From assembly GCA_031292555.1 (NCBI GenBank), contig JARLGV010000026.1, forward strand, positions 1-64,000: a DNA stretch of 64,000 nucleotides, written 5' to 3'. Origin of the DNA: Fimbriimonas sp. (lineage in GTDB: Bacteria > Armatimonadota > Fimbriimonadia > Fimbriimonadales > Fimbriimonadaceae). Shown one piece after another: positions 27,233 to 36,213 of this stretch; within the stretch, counting starts at the first letter, position 1, and the number at the start of each line of letters is the position of its first letter. A program made the translations under genes and the position numbers. Below the pieces are notes generated by a model that was given only the letters and a program-made list of their open reading frames with translations, searched no databases and was not told the origin of the DNA.

Positions 27233-28738
27233 ATGTCGTTTGGCGATACACAACGCCTGGTGTGCAGTGCGACTGGCGCTTACCTGATTGGATATGTCCA
27301 ATCTTGCCGTCGTTCCCTGTCGCCTTTAGATTGGCTCGAAGCCGATTTCGAACGTCCGGACTCGCTAGATTGTCTCGGATCATGGGAGTACGAAGAGGCG
27401 TCTGGCCAATGGATGTCGTCGCCGTCTCTAGTCGATCTTTGTCCTTCCATACCGGATTCGGAGGAACTCCCAATCTTGGGATGGGTGTCTGCCGAGGATC
27501 GGAACCGCTTTCACGACGCTCTGCGTAGAGCGGAGCGATCAGGCGACTGGGTTGGATCGGACCATCGCCTGCTGCTAGATGGGGGGGGCGAGATCGAAGT
27601 CAGCTCCTACCTTCTTCAGGTTGGTTCGGCCAGCACCGCTCACACCATCGGGTTGGTCTTCTCGTGTAAACGGCAAAGCCACCGCGCGGTGAGTTCCAGT
27701 AGTGGCGGTCGGTCGGAGCTCCGGCGGGCAGAGGAAGCCGAGTCTCTGGATGAGAGCGGTTTCATAAAGGAGATTGCGGGTTCGCTGCCTGAGACGATCT
27801 ATGTCTCGGACATGGACGAACAACGATTCAGTTACCGGAATCGTGATTTTCTGTCCCAGTTGGGATATCCGTCTTCGTTGCAGGGCCTAGGCTTATTGAC
27901 TCTCCGCGATGTGATCCACGCCAGCGATCAGGCTGCATACGACGATCATCGTCGCTTATTGCGCGAAGACCGGTCCGGTGAGGTCTTTGAGGTCGTCTGC
28001 CGAATGCAGACTACTTCCGGTGAGTGGCGTTGGTATCGCCTGAGAAACGAGGTGTTTCGGCGAGATTCGACGGGACAGGCGGTCGATATCGTTGGTACGA
28101 TCCATGACGTCACTGACCAGAAGACGCGAGAGATACAACTCAGTGAGGCTGTTGAGCAGCTTCAGGAGGTTGAGTTCCGTCTCATCGAACGGCAGGCGAG
28201 ACTGGAGGAGTTGAACCGTCAGTTGGCAGCGCTTGCAACCACGGACGGACTTACGGGGCTCTATAACTATCGGGCGTTTCACGAGAAGCTCAGCGAGGAG
28301 ATTCGGCGCGCGCGACGCTACGACGATGCCCTGTCTATTGTAGTTGCCGACATAGACGATTTCAAAGCCTATAACGACGAGTTCGGTCACGTAGACGGCG
28401 ACGAACGGCTGCGCCAGTTCGCCGAGATGCTGCGTCGCGAATGCCGCGAGGCGGATTATGTGGCGCGAACCGGCGGTGAGGAGTTCTCCTTCATCCTCAC
28501 GAATACGAACGCGGAGGAAGCCGGATGCTTCGCGCAACGCCTTGTAACAGCCCTGAGTTCCGAAACCTCCTCCAAGCCGATCACCGCGAGTTTCGGATGT
28601 GCCCAGCTTTCTTCGGCGGATCGCACTAAAGATGACTTGGTCCGCAGAGCTGATGAGAGCATGTACCAAGCCAAGCGGAACGGCAAGAATCGGGTTGTTG
28701 TGGCCAAATCTCGCGCCTCAAGCAAGCCACTTGGTTGA
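27233..28738 (+). CDS. PAS-domain diguanylate cyclase (GGDEF)
   Basis: Makes the second messenger cyclic di-GMP. About 501 residues: an N-terminal sensory region (1-180), a PAS domain with PAC tail (about 185-300; DMDEQRFSYRNRDFL and DIVGTIHDVTDQK), a short coiled coil (300-335), then the GGDEF domain with active-site GGEEF at 414-418 and an intact inhibitory I-site READ at 405-408. No EAL domain and no membrane helix, so it is a soluble sensor. The ATG has no ribosome-binding site; a -10-like TAAAAT only 12 bases upstream suggests a leaderless or nearly leaderless mRNA. Confidence 0.93.
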   Translation: MSFGDTQRLVCSATGAYLIGYVQSCRRSLSPLDWLEADFERPDSLDCLGSWEYEEASGQWMSSPSLVDLCPSIPDSEELPILGWVSAEDRNRFHDALRRAERSGDWVGSDHRLLLDGGGEIEVSSYLLQVGSASTAHTIGLVFSCKRQSHRAVSSSSGGRSELRRAEEAESLDESGFIKEIAGSLPETIYVSDMDEQRFSYRNRDFLSQLGYPSSLQGLGLLTLRDVIHASDQAAYDDHRRLLREDRSGEVFEVVCRMQTTSGEWRWYRLRNEVFRRDSTGQAVDIVGTIHDVTDQKTREIQLSEAVEQLQEVEFRLIERQARLEELNRQLAALATTDGLTGLYNYRAFHEKLSEEIRRARRYDDALSIVVADIDDFKAYNDEFGHVDGDERLRQFAEMLRRECREADYVARTGGEEFSFILTNTNAEEAGCFAQRLVTALSSETSSKPITASFGCAQLSSADRTKDDLVRRADESMYQAKRNGKNRVVVAKSRASSKPLG

Positions 28739-28802
28739 CGGGGCTATCGATGATGGGAGCCTGTTGAATCTACTGGCTCGGCAGATTGGGTAAAAGCAGC
28801 AC

Positions 28803-29978
28803 ATGCTGTCTCCATTTTCGGCATTCCTCATCCTCCAAACGCAAGGTGACCTAGTTCGCGAGGTGCGACCCGATCTGATGAAAGAGGTCGTCGGCCACCT
28901 TTCGGCAATGCCGAACCGAAACACAAACAATGCGACTCTGACCCAAGCCGCCGAATATATCGCTGACATCTATCGAAGGATTCCGGGCCTGCAAGTCGAG
29001 ATCATGAAGTACGAGGCGCCGAAAAGTTCGCGGGTGCCGGAAGCAAAAGAGGTCGTTCAGGTCTTGGCGACGTTGCCCGGGGAAACCGATCGTCGCATCG
29101 TTATTGGCGGGCATTTCGACTCCATCAATATGCAGGATCGGTCACTTGATGCAATCGCACCTGGCGCAAATGACGACCTTAGCGGGATGTCTCAGGCGAT
29201 CGAGGTCGCTCGCGTTATGGCCAAGATCAAGTGGAGGAACACGCTGGTCTTTGTAGCTTTCAGCGGCGAGGAGCAGGGATTGTTCGGTTCGCGCGCTCTG
29301 GCCAGAAGGGCCAAGGTCGAAGGCTGGAAGATCGACGCCGTGCTAAGCAGCGACATAGTGGGGAACAGTGCGAGTTTGAACGGCCAGACGGATAAGCACC
29401 ACGTTAGGGTCTTCAGCGAAGACGCGCCGATTGCCGGATCTCGCGGACTCGGATCGACCGACAACAGTCGTGAACTGGCTCGATTCATTGAGTGGAACGC
29501 GCGCGGAAAGCTCCGAGGCTTCGAGCCCAAACTCGTCTTCCGGCGAGATCGATATCAGCGCGGCGGCGATCACACGTCGTTCAATCAGGAGGGGTTCTCG
29601 GCGGTGCGCTTTACCGAGGTGTATGAGGAGTTCACACGGCAGCACACCAAAGACGATCTAGTGAAGTTCGTGGACTTCAACTACGTGGAGAACGTGGCAC
29701 GCCTCAATTTGATCACGGCAGCCAGCTTGGCGAATGCCGACCCGGCTCCGACGCAGGTAAGGCTCGATCCCCGTCAAGCACATGATACGATCGTGCGCTG
29801 GCGGCCTGTTGCGGGAGTTACCTATCGGATCTATTGGAGAGATTCGACAAGCCCGGTTTGGCAGCACTCGATGGATGTGGACGCCAAACTCGGTGAAGCC
29901 AAAATCTCAAAGGTCAACAAGGACGACACGACTTTCGGTATCGGGGCGGTCGGCGGCGTACCTGTGGCGCTGGAATAG
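28803..29978 (+). CDS. M28 family zinc aminopeptidase
   Basis: A 391-residue co-catalytic zinc peptidase. Ligand and catalytic residues are visible: H104 in GGHFDS, the bridging aspartate in GANDDLSG (124-125), E156/E157 in SGEEQG, D184 in SSDIVGN and the late histidine in GGDHTSF near 256. A C-terminal fibronectin-III-like segment (RWRPVAGVTYRIYWRDS) follows. The N-terminus is only weakly hydrophobic. The stop is nine bases from the convergent S41 gene. Confidence 0.92.
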   Translation: MLSPFSAFLILQTQGDLVREVRPDLMKEVVGHLSAMPNRNTNNATLTQAAEYIADIYRRIPGLQVEIMKYEAPKSSRVPEAKEVVQVLATLPGETDRRIVIGGHFDSINMQDRSLDAIAPGANDDLSGMSQAIEVARVMAKIKWRNTLVFVAFSGEEQGLFGSRALARRAKVEGWKIDAVLSSDIVGNSASLNGQTDKHHVRVFSEDAPIAGSRGLGSTDNSRELARFIEWNARGKLRGFEPKLVFRRDRYQRGGDHTSFNQEGFSAVRFTEVYEEFTRQHTKDDLVKFVDFNYVENVARLNLITAASLANADPAPTQVRLDPRQAHDTIVRWRPVAGVTYRIYWRDSTSPVWQHSMDVDAKLGEAKISKVNKDDTTFGIGAVGGVPVALE

Positions 29979-29987
29979 GCGACACGT

Positions 29988-31220
29988 CTACTTGAGAATG
30001 GAAACTGCCTTGTCGACTACTGGATCCGGAGCGCCCGGTACGTGGATTGCTGGATCCGTGACGATGACATCCGGTGTCACTCCGAGACCTTCAAGTCGAA
30101 CGCCGTTGATAGTGACATAGTCCGAAGTCGGGTACTGCAAATAGAAGCCGCTCGATGCTTCGACGTAGAGAGACACCAACACGGCTCCTGCCGATTTCGT
30201 GCCGACAATCTTCGCACCCATGACGTCGCGCAGTCCCTGGGCGAGGATTTCCGAAGCGCTTCCTGACTGGGCGTCGATGAGTACCGCGACCTTGCCCTGA
30301 TAGACAGGCACGGTGGGAGGCATCGGGCGCAATCGCGCTTTCGTCCATCGTTCGATCGAAAAGAGGTCGGACGTCGGCTTCTTGTTTGCTGCCACATAGG
30401 CATCGAAGATGTTTCGATCGATGAAGACTCCAACTGGCTTGTCCATTGGTACCAGATATCCCAGGAGGTGCCTCAAATTGCCTATTTCGCCTCCGCCGTT
30501 CTCCCTCAAGTCCAGGATTAGGTTCTCGCTGGTTTGAGCTTCCCTCATGAACCCGGCAACGCGCTCCTTGTCGTAGGTGAACCCAAAGCTGCTGATTTCG
30601 ATGAGGGCAGTCTTCTTGTCGATCCATCTCATCTGTTCCTGGCGGACTGCCGAGAACTTCCGCCGGGTCAGAATATAGTCTTCGGTCGCTTGACTGGCGT
30701 GTTTGACCGTGAGAGTTATGTCGGTACCGTCGGGCCCAGACATCGCTTCGGCCGTCTTCGCAGGCTTCCCATCCACCTTTACGACGATATCTCCTGGCAC
30801 AATGCCTCCCCTGGCAGCAGGGGCATCGTCGACTGTTCTCGTAACAAGCAGTCCGTCCGCCACCGGGTGCGTATTGATGCCGATCCCCACCATCGACCCC
30901 GTAAGCCTGACGTCGGCAATTCGCGGGGCGTTGAGTACCGTGTGGCTGGCGCCGAACTTCTTGAGGGCAATGTTCACTGCCTTCTGAAACTCGTCGTCGG
31001 TATTGGCCGCATCGATTTGCGGTCGTTCGGCCTTCAGAAAGTCTGGCCATCGGTCGAAATCCACGCCCGGCACGAAAGCGCTCTTCGAAAGAATATCGGT
31101 GACCTGATCGAGAATCTCCTGCTTGAGAGCAGGGTTGTTGTCGATCGTCTGGCCGGATGCCGCTTGGAATGCAGCGGCGATCGCGAGCAAGATGAGTACA
31201 AGAATGCGTCGGCAGGACAT
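29988..31220 (-). CDS. S41 family (tail-specific) peptidase, copy 2
   Basis: A 410-residue exported serine peptidase: signal peptide (about 1-23), helical N-domain, a PDZ domain with GGIVPGDIVVKVDGKPA near 140, and the S41 core with nucleophile serine in QSGSASEI and general-base lysine in GTKSAGAV. Such proteases trim C-termini of periplasmic proteins. The neighbouring gene at 31295-32560 is a clear paralogue (same order of domains, shared SAFVPGVDF/RAFVPGVDF start of the mature region). Confidence 0.92.
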   Translation of the reverse strand: MSCRRILVLILLAIAAAFQAASGQTIDNNPALKQEILDQVTDILSKSAFVPGVDFDRWPDFLKAERPQIDAANTDDEFQKAVNIALKKFGASHTVLNAPRIADVRLTGSMVGIGINTHPVADGLLVTRTVDDAPAARGGIVPGDIVVKVDGKPAKTAEAMSGPDGTDITLTVKHASQATEDYILTRRKFSAVRQEQMRWIDKKTALIEISSFGFTYDKERVAGFMREAQTSENLILDLRENGGGEIGNLRHLLGYLVPMDKPVGVFIDRNIFDAYVAANKKPTSDLFSIERWTKARLRPMPPTVPVYQGKVAVLIDAQSGSASEILAQGLRDVMGAKIVGTKSAGAVLVSLYVEASSGFYLQYPTSDYVTINGVRLEGLGVTPDVIVTDPAIHVPGAPDPVVDKAVSILK

Positions 31221-31294
31221 GGTCTGATTAGGTAGTTACGAGAGGCGGTAAGCCCCCATCGAGATTGTATCGAACTCCTGCGTTCGCCCGCCCT

Positions 31295-32560
31295 TCACCG
31301 CGACCCTTTCGACATTTGGGTGAAATAGAAGCATGCCTTCTCGATGGCGGGGTCCTTGGAATCACGTGGTGCTACGGAGGCATCGGGAGCATCAATGTCG
31401 GGCACAACGCCGGCGCCTTCGAGTCGCACCCCTTTGATCGTGATATAGTCTTCGATCGGAATCTGGATGGCGAAGTCATTCGTGGCGGGCACGATCGTCG
31501 ATGCCAATACGGCTCCCGCCGTCTTGGAGCCGATAACGGGGGCTCCCAAGACGTCGTGAAGGGCAGATGCCCCAATCTCCGAAGCGCTACCAGAGAATCG
31601 GTTGACCAACACTGCTACATTGCCAGCAAAGAAGGGACGGTCGTCGCGAAAAATCGGAACGAACTTATCATTGGACCACTGGGCAATTGCGGCCAGGTCG
31701 GTGGATTTGCCTCCTGTATCTTGGACGTACCTAGCGACCGTGGATCGATCGATGAAACAGCCCAAGGGCCGCCCCTTTGGGATGAGCATGCCTAACAGGT
31801 GCTGTAGATTAGACACGGCTCCCCCACCGTTGCCCCTCAAATCGAGAATCAGGTTCTTGGCATCTTGGGCCTCGTCGACGAGTTCCTCGACGAGGTTGCG
31901 ATCGTATCCCGTGTCGAAAGCATAAATCCTCAGACAGGCCGTATCCTTGTCGATCCAGCTCAGTTCAGGCGGCCAAACCGTTTTGTAGCTCTGCCGCGTA
32001 AGTTTGTACTCGGCTGCCTTACCGTCCGGATGGAGGACCTTGACCGATACATCGGTTCCCTCATCGCCCTTCAGGCCACGTAGCCCGTCAATCGGCTTGC
32101 CGTCGATCGCGACGATAACGTCACCCTGACTGATGCCCGCTTTGGCAGCCGGAGCGTCTCGATAAACCCTCGAAACCAAGAGGCCCTCGGGTACGACTCG
32201 GGCCCCAATACCGATGCCAACCGTCTTGCCGGTGCGGCGAACTTGGTCGATGTGGGGAGTCATCAACAGCACATGGCTTGCCCCGAATTTGTGCAACGCT
32301 TGATTGACTGCGGTCTGGAATTCCTCTTCCGATTTGGCGGCATCGATGTCCGCCTTCTCCTCCTTCAGGAACTCGGGCCACTTGCCGAAGTCGACGCCGG
32401 GCACGAATGCGCGCCGGCTAATGATGGCTCCTATCCGGCCGAGGACTTCGGCTTTGACTTTTCCATCGATCGGCGCCTGCGCCTGGAGCAAGCACGCAAG
32501 CGTCAAAGCCAAAAGGGAACCGGTCAGTCGCAGGTGGTTAAAGCGGCAAACCAAACCCAT
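31295..32560 (-). CDS. S41 family (tail-specific) peptidase, copy 1
   Basis: A 421-residue paralogue of the next gene downstream, with signal peptide (LLALTLACLLQAQA), PDZ motif AGISQGDVIVAIDGKPI, the substrate-platform text LILDLRGNGGG, nucleophile in FSGSASEIG and lysine in GSKTAGAV. A gap of 74 bases separates the copies, which probably arose by tandem duplication and have diverged in the N-domain. An M28 peptidase lies beyond copy 2. Confidence 0.92.
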   Translation of the reverse strand: MGLVCRFNHLRLTGSLLALTLACLLQAQAPIDGKVKAEVLGRIGAIISRRAFVPGVDFGKWPEFLKEEKADIDAAKSEEEFQTAVNQALHKFGASHVLLMTPHIDQVRRTGKTVGIGIGARVVPEGLLVSRVYRDAPAAKAGISQGDVIVAIDGKPIDGLRGLKGDEGTDVSVKVLHPDGKAAEYKLTRQSYKTVWPPELSWIDKDTACLRIYAFDTGYDRNLVEELVDEAQDAKNLILDLRGNGGGAVSNLQHLLGMLIPKGRPLGCFIDRSTVARYVQDTGGKSTDLAAIAQWSNDKFVPIFRDDRPFFAGNVAVLVNRFSGSASEIGASALHDVLGAPVIGSKTAGAVLASTIVPATNDFAIQIPIEDYITIKGVRLEGAGVVPDIDAPDASVAPRDSKDPAIEKACFYFTQMSKGSR

Positions 32561-32680
32561 ACTTCTTACTTTACGGAGAATCCGGCGCCAAGCGATGCAT
32601 TCTTAGGATTTTCCAATCGTCCAAATGCTTATCAAGCAACCAGAATCGCCGTTGCCCAATCGAATAGCTCGATTTCGGAG

Positions 32681-32968
32681 CTATTCCTCAGTGACTTCGA
32701 CGCGGATCCCAATCTGAGCGATGATGCCGGCGGCTGCATTGCATTCCTCCTGTTCGCCGTGATGAACTACAGACTTACCGAGATTATCGACTTCCCACGT
32801 CTCGATGTTCGCCTCATTCTCATCGCACCCAGTGGCCGCCATTAGGATAAAGACAACCTCGTCCCATGTGTTGTAATCGTTGTTGAAGACCGTAACTATC
32901 CAGTTACCGCCTCCCGATGTATGGCCGTCGTCTATCTGTGGCCGTTCGATGATGCCGGGGGCTGCCAT
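32681..32968 (-). CDS. clpS: ClpS-like adaptor, copy B (substrate-pocket histidine lost)
   Basis: A ClpS-fold protein of 95 residues from ATG 32968, which overlaps the upstream stop in TGATG; a GTG at 32980 is an alternative. The ClpS core is recognisable: WIVTVFNNDYNTWDEV (the N-D-D edge of the N-degron pocket), then IETWEVDNLGKS, and IIAQIGIRVEV at the end. At the place of the E. coli pocket histidine 66 it has aspartate, so its N-degron binding is probably altered. No clpA is in the window. Confidence 0.8.
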   Translation of the reverse strand: MAAPGIIERPQIDDGHTSGGGNWIVTVFNNDYNTWDEVVFILMAATGCDENEANIETWEVDNLGKSVVHHGEQEECNAAAGIIAQIGIRVEVTEE

Positions 32969-33255
32969 CAGTCGATCCACTCCTTGGTTACCTCAGTTTT
33001 CACGCCGATCTCCGCGATGATCGACGCCGCCCGGCGACATTCGTCTTGTTCGCCGAAGTGGACTGATGCCTTCCCAAAGACATGGGCTTCCCAGGTCTCA
33101 ATAGATGCCTCTTCGAAGCCGCATTGCGTGGCTACGATCAGTATGGCGATCACTTCGTCAAGCGAATTGGTGTCGTTATTGTAAATAACGACCATCCATC
33201 GCCCGGATCCCAGGCTTGCCTCTGTTTGCTGTGGTTCCTGTACGACTTGACTCAT
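32968..33255 (-). CDS. clpS: ClpS-like adaptor, copy A
   Basis: Adaptor that delivers N-degron proteins to ClpAP/ClpCP. About 95 residues when started at ATG 33255 (frame open to 33324). Core motifs: MVVIYNNDTNSLDEV at 21-35, pocket histidine H58 in WEAHVFGKA, then VHFGEQDECRRA and IGVKTEVTKE. Translationally coupled to copy B, to which it is about half identical by eye. In both copies the residue at E. coli M62 is threonine, so specificity may differ from the textbook adaptor. Confidence 0.82.
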   Translation of the reverse strand: MSQVVQEPQQTEASLGSGRWMVVIYNNDTNSLDEVIAILIVATQCGFEEASIETWEAHVFGKASVHFGEQDECRRAASIIAEIGVKTEVTKEWID

Positions 33256-33387
33256 AAGGATCTGTGCCGAATGGGATACCGTCGTTGTACCACGCCGCCT
33301 ATCCCATAGGGTTGACCTTCTCATCGACTACCAATTCAAAAGTGCATTGTGACCGAGCCGCAGATCACAGGGTTCATACTAGAGTGA

Positions 33388-35694
33388 TTAGGCCCGTTTC
33401 CGTGTACGCCATCCATGCCAAAATGCAAGCAATATTACAGTTAACCAGGCGATTGCAGAGGCAGGCAATGCGGTCATGAATCCGGGTGCCACATAGTTCA
33501 GCTCCACCACGTGCTCGCCCTCCGGGAGGCCGATTTCAAGCCATGTTGAACCGGAGACGGGTGCATGGTGTCCATCGACCTTGGCCAGCCACCCTGGCAT
33601 GTTCCGATCTCGAACCGTCAGATTCCCGGGGCCCTTGGCTAGAATTGTAAGACCCGAGGGGTTCTCTTTTGTGATCATAGCCGGCCCATTCGGCGTCGAA
33701 GCGCGTCCGGGGCCGCCGATTCGGTACTTGAACACGCCACCATCCTCTACCGGATTGTTGGCCAACGGCAGCGGCTTGGACGACCAGACCTCAGTCACGC
33801 CGGCATCGGCAAGTTTCTTCAGATCGGCCGAGGGCTTGACGTACATGATGTTTCCGTTAGCGGGAGGCGCCGGGTCTTTGCCGTCGATATCTCGAAGCAT
33901 GGCAACCGTGTCCCGATGAAGAAGTGAATCGTAGCCGTCGAGACTGTGAATCCGGTTGAGAGCCGCCAGGTTGGGAGGCAGGGTTGCATGCTGTGCGGAG
34001 TAGATGTCCCAGGCATCGTTGATTGGAGCGATCCTCTCCGACCCGAGGTTTGCCTCGACCTTCAGGTCAGGTTTGCCGGTCTGAACAAGTGTGGTGGCGA
34101 AAAAGGCGATAGCCGAGACGACTGGAATGGCCAGGATGATCGCCTTGGACCGCAGCGATCCCTCTTTCACGAAGAGCCACAATGCGAGCCCCGAGAGCAG
34201 CAGGACACCCAAGCCGCCCGGAATAGCCGATGTCAGGGCCTGCCCCTTAAGGGCATCGATCACCTGTTCGCCGATCTTGGGCGGAACGGTGTAGTTGCCC
34301 AGCGTGAAAAGGCACACCAATGCGATGGCGGAGAAGCAGATTCCCGAGTATTGTAGGCGCTTGGTGGAAAGGCAACGGGGAAGGCGGCCGACCGCCAAGC
34401 CGGCCCCGACGCAACTACCCATGACAAACAAGCACTCCGCGCGCCCAGGTGATCCCGTCGACGACCAACCGGGCACTCCGTAATAGAGCAGTTGGTTCAA
34501 AGGCGTGCCAAGCGCAAGCAGGAGACCAAGCCCCCCGATACCGAGGAGGCCCACTGCCGGTTCCCAGGCGTCGAGAGACACAAGAAGGAACGATAGGAGC
34601 AATACGACGAAGAATCCCAGCCCAAGGGCGGACTCGGCATAGTTGGCGCCCGGTTTGAGCAGGGCAGGGTAGTAAGTGGAGACGGGAAGGGTCTCGGAGG
34701 CAAGTTCCCGTGGGTTGCCCTGGATGGTGGGAAGGAGGACTTTAGCCAATTCGTAGGGCTGAACCGCGCTGCCGATGTACGCCTGATAGCCGGCGTCACT
34801 GGGACTGTTTCGCCGGTGCGAGAACTGACTGTATTTCAGAACCGGGAGAAGCTGGGGACCTGCCATGATTGCCCCGATGCCAAGGGCGGCGAAGCATAGG
34901 GCCAACCGGCCAACGGCTGCCTTTGGCTTCAGCGGAGTCTCGGCCGTTCGGCTGCGGCCAGCGGAAAGCGCCAGCCATGCCGCAAAAAGCACCGCCGCCA
35001 TCATGCCGTAGGCGACGAACTGAAGGTGACCGGCCAAGATCATCATCGAAGCGCTGGCGGCAGCGAGGAGCCAGTTTTGGGTGGTCGAGCCCTTGCCGAC
35101 GCCACATACTCCCGCAATGAATGCGAGCAGCCACGGTAACCACGAAAGCGTTTCGATGACGCTGGGCAAGCCCGTCCAAGCCACCATAAACGTGCTTAGC
35201 GCGAAACTGGCTCCGGCAACACAACCGCCGACGCGGCCGGAGCCAAGGCGCGTGGAGAGGAAGTAGATTCCAAGTCCCGCCCAGAACAGGTGGAACCAGG
35301 CCAGGAGCGTCATCGCGGTTGCCGTGGGCACATGAAGCAGTCCCATCAGCATGTGAAGCGGATAGAGGGCTCCCGACTGCGAATTCGCCAGCAAGGGAGT
35401 ACCGGCGAGTTGGTAGGCGTTCCAGAACGGAATATGTCCGTCGCCCCATGCGCCGAATACAAGATCCCGCCAGACGTAGAACTGAAGAACTCCGTCAGCC
35501 TGAAGGATGTCCCATGGCTGTGCAGGCTTGGGACCGTTCCAGGGCGCCATTTGGCGAATCTGCTCGAACGGTCCGATTGCTTCCCCCATGAGGAGCGCCC
35601 GGTAGAGCGGAATTGCGGAGACGATCGCTAGAAAAAGAACCGGCCAGAATCGACGAAAGACACGTGGCATCGGAACGTCGCTAAGGGTTTTCAT
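33388..35694 (-). CDS. YfhO-type multi-pass membrane protein
   Basis: About 768 residues with twelve or more predicted membrane helices in the first 500 residues and a soluble C-terminal beta domain closing with EGEHVVELNYVAPGF and a last helix. The sequence IPFWNAYQLAGTPLLANSQSGALYPLH is typical of the YfhO/GT-C-like family, which in Firmicutes helps glycosylate lipoteichoic acid; here it may glycosylate an envelope polymer. Start ATG 35694 is preferred over GTG 35712 because AAGGAA lies four bases upstream. Confidence 0.8.
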   Translation of the reverse strand: MKTLSDVPMPRVFRRFWPVLFLAIVSAIPLYRALLMGEAIGPFEQIRQMAPWNGPKPAQPWDILQADGVLQFYVWRDLVFGAWGDGHIPFWNAYQLAGTPLLANSQSGALYPLHMLMGLLHVPTATAMTLLAWFHLFWAGLGIYFLSTRLGSGRVGGCVAGASFALSTFMVAWTGLPSVIETLSWLPWLLAFIAGVCGVGKGSTTQNWLLAAASASMMILAGHLQFVAYGMMAAVLFAAWLALSAGRSRTAETPLKPKAAVGRLALCFAALGIGAIMAGPQLLPVLKYSQFSHRRNSPSDAGYQAYIGSAVQPYELAKVLLPTIQGNPRELASETLPVSTYYPALLKPGANYAESALGLGFFVVLLLSFLLVSLDAWEPAVGLLGIGGLGLLLALGTPLNQLLYYGVPGWSSTGSPGRAECLFVMGSCVGAGLAVGRLPRCLSTKRLQYSGICFSAIALVCLFTLGNYTVPPKIGEQVIDALKGQALTSAIPGGLGVLLLSGLALWLFVKEGSLRSKAIILAIPVVSAIAFFATTLVQTGKPDLKVEANLGSERIAPINDAWDIYSAQHATLPPNLAALNRIHSLDGYDSLLHRDTVAMLRDIDGKDPAPPANGNIMYVKPSADLKKLADAGVTEVWSSKPLPLANNPVEDGGVFKYRIGGPGRASTPNGPAMITKENPSGLTILAKGPGNLTVRDRNMPGWLAKVDGHHAPVSGSTWLEIGLPEGEHVVELNYVAPGFMTALPASAIAWLTVILLAFWHGWRTRKRA

Positions 35695-35760
35695 GGTTCC
35701 TTGCCGGCTCACTCAACGCCATCGTCATTCGAAAGCGACGCGCCGCGACGTATCACACCC

Positions 35761-36111
35761 TCAACAGTATGTGATCTGCTGCAGAGCTTTCTCGTGAGCA
35801 GGGTTCACGGACAGAATGAACCGGAAATTGCCGCATGCTTCGTCATACATGCCGAGCATCATCTGCGTCATCGCCAAGTCGTAACGAACATCCAGGTTGG
35901 TCGGGTACTTGGTGCTTAGGGTGGCAAGCGTGGCAAGGGATCCGTCAAAGTCACCCTCAAAGCCCTGGATCAGTCCCATCTGATGGAGGGCATTGACGTG
36001 AGTCGGCTCTACTGAAAGAACCTTCTGTAATTCTTGCCGCGCCTCAGCGTATCTCCCGTCGCAACGCAACTGGAAACCACGCTGATATGCCTGATCGATG
36101 TCCGTAGTCAT
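35761..36111 (-). CDS. Small TPR protein
   Basis: A 116-residue protein of three tetratricopeptide repeats (AYQRGFQLRCDGRYAEARQE, HVNALHQMGLIQGFEGDFDG, NLDVRYDLAMTQMMLGMYDE), followed by a short cap. ATG 36111 is chosen because a TATAAT lies about 20 bases upstream, which rules out the longer frame to 36144. Probably a scaffold; partner unknown. Confidence 0.8.
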   Translation of the reverse strand: MTTDIDQAYQRGFQLRCDGRYAEARQELQKVLSVEPTHVNALHQMGLIQGFEGDFDGSLATLATLSTKYPTNLDVRYDLAMTQMMLGMYDEACGNFRFILSVNPAHEKALQQITYC

Positions 36112-36129
36112 AGCCACCGTCGAGGAAAA

Positions 36130-36135
36130 ATTATA
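36130..36135 (-). promoter_or_regulatory. -10 box upstream of small TPR gene
   Basis: TATAAT on the minus strand, 18 bases ahead of ATG 36111, giving a leader of about ten bases with GGTGG just before the start. No convincing -35 partner. Confidence 0.5.
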
Positions 36136-36213
36136 GCACGACACACGGAAGCAAGATATCTCATCTCGATCCTATTGTTGAAGCACAAACCGGATATTTT
36201 GCTGTGATTTTGA

